Source: CADEEN01 sp035716845 (lineage in GTDB: Bacteria; Pseudomonadota; Gammaproteobacteria; Burkholderiales; Burkholderiaceae_C). Taken from it: a DNA stretch of 35,078 bases. Location: positions 1-35,078 of the forward strand of contig DASTJE010000034.1 in the NCBI GenBank assembly GCA_035716845.1. Direction: 5' to 3'. Of this stretch, positions 32,299 through 35,078 are shown one piece after another. A program made the position numbers and the translations under genes. Under the pieces are notes generated by a model. The model saw nothing but the letters and a program-made list of their open reading frames with translations. It was not told the origin of the DNA and searched no databases. The first letter of the stretch is position 1. Each line of letters starts with the position of its first letter.

Positions 32299-33101
32299 GC
32301 CACGCCCTGCGCGCCTTGTGGGCCATCGTGCTGCGCGAGCTGTTCAAGTTCTCGCGCCAGTACGGCCGGCTGGTCTCGGCCCTGGTGCGCCCGCTGCTGT
32401 GGCTGGCGGTGTTCGCGGCAGGTTTTCGCAACGTGTTCGGCGTGTCGATCGTCGAGCCCTACGACACCTACATCGCCTACGACACCTACATCGTGCCGGG
32501 CCTGGTGGGCATGGTGCTGCTGTTCAACGGCATGCAATCGAGCCTGGCGATGGTCTACGACCGCGAGATGGGCCTGATGCGCCTGCTGCTGACGGCCCCG
32601 CTGCCGCGCTGGTGGCTCCTGGCCTGCAAGCTCGCCGCCACGGCGGTGCTGTCACTGGCGCAGGCGGCCGCCTTCCTGGTGGTCGCCGTGGCCGTGGGCA
32701 CGGAACTGCCGCTGCCCGGGGTGCATGCGCTCGCGGCGGCGTGCGCCGCCGCGCTGATGTTCGGCGCGCTGGGGCTGCTGCTGTCGGTGCACATCCGCCA
32801 GCTAGAGAACTTCGCCGGCACGATGAACTTCGTCATCTTTCCGATGTACTTTGTCTCCACCGCGCTGTATCCGTTGTGGAAGCTGGAGGAGTCCGGTGCC
32901 ACCTGGGTCTGGCGTGCCGCGCAGGCCAACCCTTTCACGCACGCGGTCGAATGGTTCCGCTTCGCGCTCTACGGCAAGGACCCCGGCCTCGCGCCATGGG
33001 TGGTGATCGGCACGCTGGCCGCGGCCTTCGTGCTGGCGGTCTGGGGCTATGACCCGCAACGCGGTTTCGGCCAACTCGCCAAGCGTGGCGGCCGTGCGTG
33101 A
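32295..33101 (+). CDS. pedC: PedC-like ABC-2 type permease
   Basis: A 268-residue ABC-2 membrane protein with about six hydrophobic segments: LVSALVRPLLWLAVFAAGFR, the 65-80 region VPGLVGMVLLFNGMQ, VLSLAQAAAFLVVAVAVGTE, LAAACAAALMFGALGLLLSV, NFVIFPMYFVSTALYPLW and WVVIGTLAAAFVLAVWGYD. The RQLENFAGTMNFVIFPMYFV block is a permease signature and resembles the phenylethanol-system protein PedC. The start is a GTG at 32295 with GGAGGACAT upstream, supplied by the second copy of the tandem repeat. Direction and adjacent genes place it in the PQQ-linked ABC operon. Residues about 55-66 repeat YDTYIA/YDTYIV. Confidence 0.92.
   Translation: MSHALRALWAIVLRELFKFSRQYGRLVSALVRPLLWLAVFAAGFRNVFGVSIVEPYDTYIAYDTYIVPGLVGMVLLFNGMQSSLAMVYDREMGLMRLLLTAPLPRWWLLACKLAATAVLSLAQAAAFLVVAVAVGTELPLPGVHALAAACAAALMFGALGLLLSVHIRQLENFAGTMNFVIFPMYFVSTALYPLWKLEESGATWVWRAAQANPFTHAVEWFRFALYGKDPGLAPWVVIGTLAAAFVLAVWGYDPQRGFGQLAKRGGRA
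32458..32493 (+). repeat. Exact 18-bp tandem duplication in pedC
   Basis: CCTACGACACCTACATCG is present twice, back to back (32458-32475 and 32476-32493), encoding PYDTYIAYDTYIV. Related proteins have one similar and one different Y..Y segment here as far as I recall, so this may be recent slippage. The frame is kept. Confidence 0.75.
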
Positions 33102-33138
33102 CCGGTCGGCCGCGCGGCCGCACCGGAGCCCGCGATCC

Positions 33139-34113
33139 GTGCTGGACCTGACGCGCCGCCGTGCGGCAGTCGCCCTGGCGTGTGCCTGGATCGGCGGCAG
33201 CGCGGCCGAGTCGTACGACGCCTTCCCGGCGCGCCCGGTCACCCTGTGGGTGCCTTGGCCCGCCGGCGGCGCCACCGACCTCACGCTGCGGCTGCTGGCC
33301 GAACTGGCCGGCCGCCACCTGGGCCAGCGCGTGCTGGTCGAGAACCGCGGCGGCGCCGGCGGCACGCTGGCGATGCCGGTCCTGCAAAGCGCCGCACCGG
33401 ACGGCCACACCATTGCGCAGATGCCGCAACCGGTGTTCCGCGCGCCATGGCTGCAGAAGGTGCTGTGGGACCCGATCCGCGACACGACGCCGATCATCCA
33501 GTTGAGCGGTGTCACCTTCGGCCTCGTCACGCACCCGGCCAGCGGCGTCCGTTCGCTCGACGAGATGCTCGCCGTCGCACGTGCTCGCGCGGGCGCGCTC
33601 ACCGTGGCCACCAACGGCGTGGGCACCACGCCGCACCTGCTGATGGACCAGCTCATGGCCGCCAAGGGCCTGAGCTACGTGCACGTGCCTTACAAGGGCA
33701 CGGCCGAGCAGATGATCGCCGTGGCCTCCGGCCAGGTGGACGTGGGTATCAACTCCAGCGGCTTCGCGCCGCACGTGGACAGTGGACGCCTGCGGCTGCT
33801 CGCGGTGTTCAGCGAACAGCGATCGAAGCGCTGGCCTCAGACCCCCACTGTGCGCGAGCTCGGTTTTCCGCTCAGCGCGAGTTCGCCCTACGGCCTGGCC
33901 GGCCCGCGCGGCCTGCCGCCGGGCGTGGTGCACAAGCTGCACGACGCCTTCAAGGCCGCGCTGTTCGATCCCGCGCACGTGGCTGAACTCGACAAGTACG
34001 ACCAGGCGCCCGACTACCTCGGCCCCGAGGACTATGGCCGCGCGATGCGCGAGGCCTACCTGGCCGAGAAACGCACCGTCGAGCGGCTCGGCCTGGCCAA
34101 GGGCGGCAGCTGA
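33139..34113 (+). CDS. Tripartite tricarboxylate transporter substrate-binding protein (TctC/Bug family)
   Basis: The 324-residue product has a Tat-like or Sec signal (LDLTRRRAAVALACAWIGGS) and then the Bug core: FPARPVTLWVPWPAGGATD, ENRGGAGGTLAMPVLQSAAPDGH, THPASGVRSL, TTPHLLMDQL and VHVPYKGTAEQMIAVASGQV with GLAGPRGLPPGVV near the end. Bug proteins bind small organic acids in the periplasm. The start is a GTG at 33139; an in-frame GTG at 33094 would overlap pedC's end and add 15 residues. TctA/TctB membrane partners are not in the window, so it is an orphan. It could bind the acid or alcohol substrates of this island, which is speculation. Confidence 0.9.
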   Translation: MLDLTRRRAAVALACAWIGGSAAESYDAFPARPVTLWVPWPAGGATDLTLRLLAELAGRHLGQRVLVENRGGAGGTLAMPVLQSAAPDGHTIAQMPQPVFRAPWLQKVLWDPIRDTTPIIQLSGVTFGLVTHPASGVRSLDEMLAVARARAGALTVATNGVGTTPHLLMDQLMAAKGLSYVHVPYKGTAEQMIAVASGQVDVGINSSGFAPHVDSGRLRLLAVFSEQRSKRWPQTPTVRELGFPLSASSPYGLAGPRGLPPGVVHKLHDAFKAALFDPAHVAELDKYDQAPDYLGPEDYGRAMREAYLAEKRTVERLGLAKGGS

Positions 34114-34131
34114 GGCGGCGCGCCGCTCAGC
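34109..34131. terminator. Palindrome at convergent gene ends
   Basis: GCTGAG (34109-34114) and CTCAGC (34126-34131) enclose the self-complementary CGGCGCGCCG (34116-34125), giving a near-perfect hairpin that spans both the TctC-like stop and the ankyrin gene stop. No U-tract follows on either strand, so a bidirectional terminator is plausible but not proven. Confidence 0.45.
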
Positions 34132-34783
34132 GCGCCGCGAGCAACGCGACCACCGCCGCGTGACCGCCCTGTCGCGCCATGTCGAGCGCGGTCAGGCCGC
34201 GATCGTCGCGCAGGTCGGCATGGGCGCCACGGTCAAGCAGCAGCTTCACGGCTTCGGCATGGCCCTGTCCGGCCGCCCACATGAGGGCCGTGAGCCGCTG
34301 CTCGTAGGTCGCGTCGACCGGCACGCCGCGCTCGAGCAGCAGCGCGAGCAGCGCCGCATGCCCCTGCCCGGCCGCGTAGACGATGGCGGGCTTCTTCATG
34401 CGGTCCACCGGGTCGGTGCGGGCCCCGGCGTCGAGGAAGCGTCGCGCCAGCGCCGCGTGGCCGTAATAGGCCGCGGCCATCAGCGGCGTGACGCCTTCGA
34501 GCGACGCGAGGTTCACGTCGGCACCGGCGGCCATCAGGCGCTCGACCATCCCCGCATTGCCCTTCTCGGTGGCAGTCAGCAGCGCGGTCTTGCCCAGCCG
34601 GTTGCGCGAGTTGACTGCCGCCCCGCGCGCAAGCGCGCGCTCGACCGCAGTGGTGTCGTTCTGCCGCGCGGCCACCAGCAGCTGCGCATTGAGGTTCGGG
34701 TTGGTCGTGGTTTGGGCCAGTGCGCCGCCATGGATCAACACGGTCACGAGGGCCACCGAGACCAGGAAACGGGGCAGGGACAT
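34127..34783 (-). CDS. Exported ankyrin-repeat protein
   Basis: A 218-residue protein with a signal peptide (MSLPRFLVSVALVTVLIHGG, cleavage after ALAQ near 24) and about five ankyrin repeats: LLVAARQNDTTAVERALARG, GKTALLTATEKGNAGMVERL, GVTPLMAAAYYGHAALARRF, KPAIVYAAGQGHAALLALLL, LTALMWAAGQGHAEAVKLLL and LTALDMARQGGHAAVVALLA. The ATG at 34783 has TGGAGA eight bases upstream. Periplasmic ankyrin proteins recur beside quinoprotein dehydrogenase genes as far as I recall; a protein-protein interaction role fits. It is divergent from the exported protein at the window end. Confidence 0.9.
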   Translation of the reverse strand: MSLPRFLVSVALVTVLIHGGALAQTTTNPNLNAQLLVAARQNDTTAVERALARGAAVNSRNRLGKTALLTATEKGNAGMVERLMAAGADVNLASLEGVTPLMAAAYYGHAALARRFLDAGARTDPVDRMKKPAIVYAAGQGHAALLALLLERGVPVDATYEQRLTALMWAAGQGHAEAVKLLLDRGAHADLRDDRGLTALDMARQGGHAAVVALLAAR

Positions 34784-34820
34784 GCGGGTTCTCCAGGGGG
34801 CGACTAGGGGTTTCCATGCC

Positions 34821-34833
34821 GTGCGAATCGCAC
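34821..34833. promoter_or_regulatory. Palindrome in the divergent region at the right end
   Basis: GTGCGA-A-TCGCAC is a perfect 13-bp palindrome 37 bases upstream of the ankyrin gene. CGGCC-CATGC-GGCCG lies near 34932-34946. The 191-base divergent gap otherwise holds the Shine-Dalgarno GAGGAGA for the following gene, and no confident promoter hexamers were found. Confidence 0.4.
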
Positions 34834-34974
34834 TAACCTGATCATCCAGGGAACGCGCGACGCGCGCGACATCGGCCGCAGTATCGCAAGGAGAGCCGAG
34901 CCGCGCGAGCCCTCCACGCGCCCGGGAGACGCGGCCCATGCGGCCGTGTAGTTCAACCAAGTGAGGAGACACGC

Positions 34975-35078
34975 ATGACCCGCATGAGTTCGCTGCCGCC
35001 GTGGTGCGGCGCTGCCCTGGCTGCCATCCTGGTGGCAGCTTCGGGTGTTTCGATGGCCCAGGAAATCCAGGGCGGCGC
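34975..35078 (+). CDS. Start of an exported protein, possibly a PQQ-dependent dehydrogenase or its cytochrome (partial)
   Basis: Only the first 34 codons are present: a signal peptide MTRMSSLPPWCGAALAAILV, then AASGVSMAQEIQGG, with likely cleavage after MAQ or thereabouts. The ATG at 34975 has a clear Shine-Dalgarno (GTGAGGAGA) eight bases upstream. The location next to the PQQ-linked ABC genes and ankyrin gene makes a quinoprotein alcohol dehydrogenase or cytochrome c the leading guess, but no catalytic region is inside the window. Confidence 0.7.
   Translation, partial: MTRMSSLPPWCGAALAAILVAASGVSMAQEIQGG

Overview
The window is high-GC DNA with the gene content and order of a Burkholderiales betaproteobacterium. 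Tol-Pal genes, a ribD/ribB/ribH/nusB block, glyA-nrdR next to type IV pilus genes, and a PQQ-alcohol-dehydrogenase-type ABC system all point to the Rubrivivax/Methylibium/Piscinibacter kind of lineage. The genus is an inference. No rRNA, tRNA, CRISPR array, transposase or phage gene was seen, and no gap between genes exceeds 300 bases.

Layout. (1) Positions 1-3728, minus strand: a membrane-bound Ser/Thr kinase and a small TPR-like lipoprotein (a pair known from type VI secretion loci), then ybgC-tolQ-tolR-tolA, mostly joined by 4-base stop/start overlaps. (2) 3847-8244, minus: ribD, ribB with a decayed GTP cyclohydrolase II half, ribH, nusB and an aminotransferase. Riboflavin synthase (ribE) is missing from this block. 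(3) 8289-14180, minus: six type IV pilin-like genes (FimT, PilE, FimT/FimU, PilW, PilX, PilV) of visibly lower GC. PilV and PilX are unusually long and there is no pilY1. (4) 14295-17108, minus: nrdR, glyA preceded by a clear ZTP (pfl) riboswitch, and a membrane-anchored lytic transglycosylase. (5) 17322-23796: ubiD, a structured intergenic stretch that may encode a small RNA, a YdcF-like gene (minus), and a 1248-residue DUF748/AsmA-like envelope protein. (6) 23806-28073, minus: a tungsten-type aldehyde oxidoreductase operon: four-cluster ferredoxin, AOR large subunit, FAD/NAD subunit, MoaD-like sulfur carrier and an unrecognised 99-residue protein. (7) 28221-34113, plus, divergent from it: an AcoR-like regulator that has lost its AAA+ domain, then a five-gene run (ABC ATPase, YVTN beta-propeller, substrate-binding-like protein, PedC-like permease, TctC-like protein). 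(8) An ankyrin-repeat lipid- or periplasm-directed protein (minus) and, running off the end, the signal peptide of a further exported protein.

Regions 6-8 read as one alcohol/aldehyde oxidation island. PQQ-type alcohol oxidation would deliver aldehydes in the periplasm, the ABC system accompanies such dehydrogenases, and the cytoplasmic AOR would oxidise aldehydes to acids and pass electrons through the ferredoxin to the FAD/NAD subunit. The divergent control region between 28074 and 28220 has two perfect inverted repeats that are good operator candidates. The most notable non-coding signals are the ZTP riboswitch, a GNRA-capped stem inside the AOR operon, a duplicated 62/63-bp unit just before pedC, paired C5/G5 palindromes before fimT, and the possible sRNA after ubiD.
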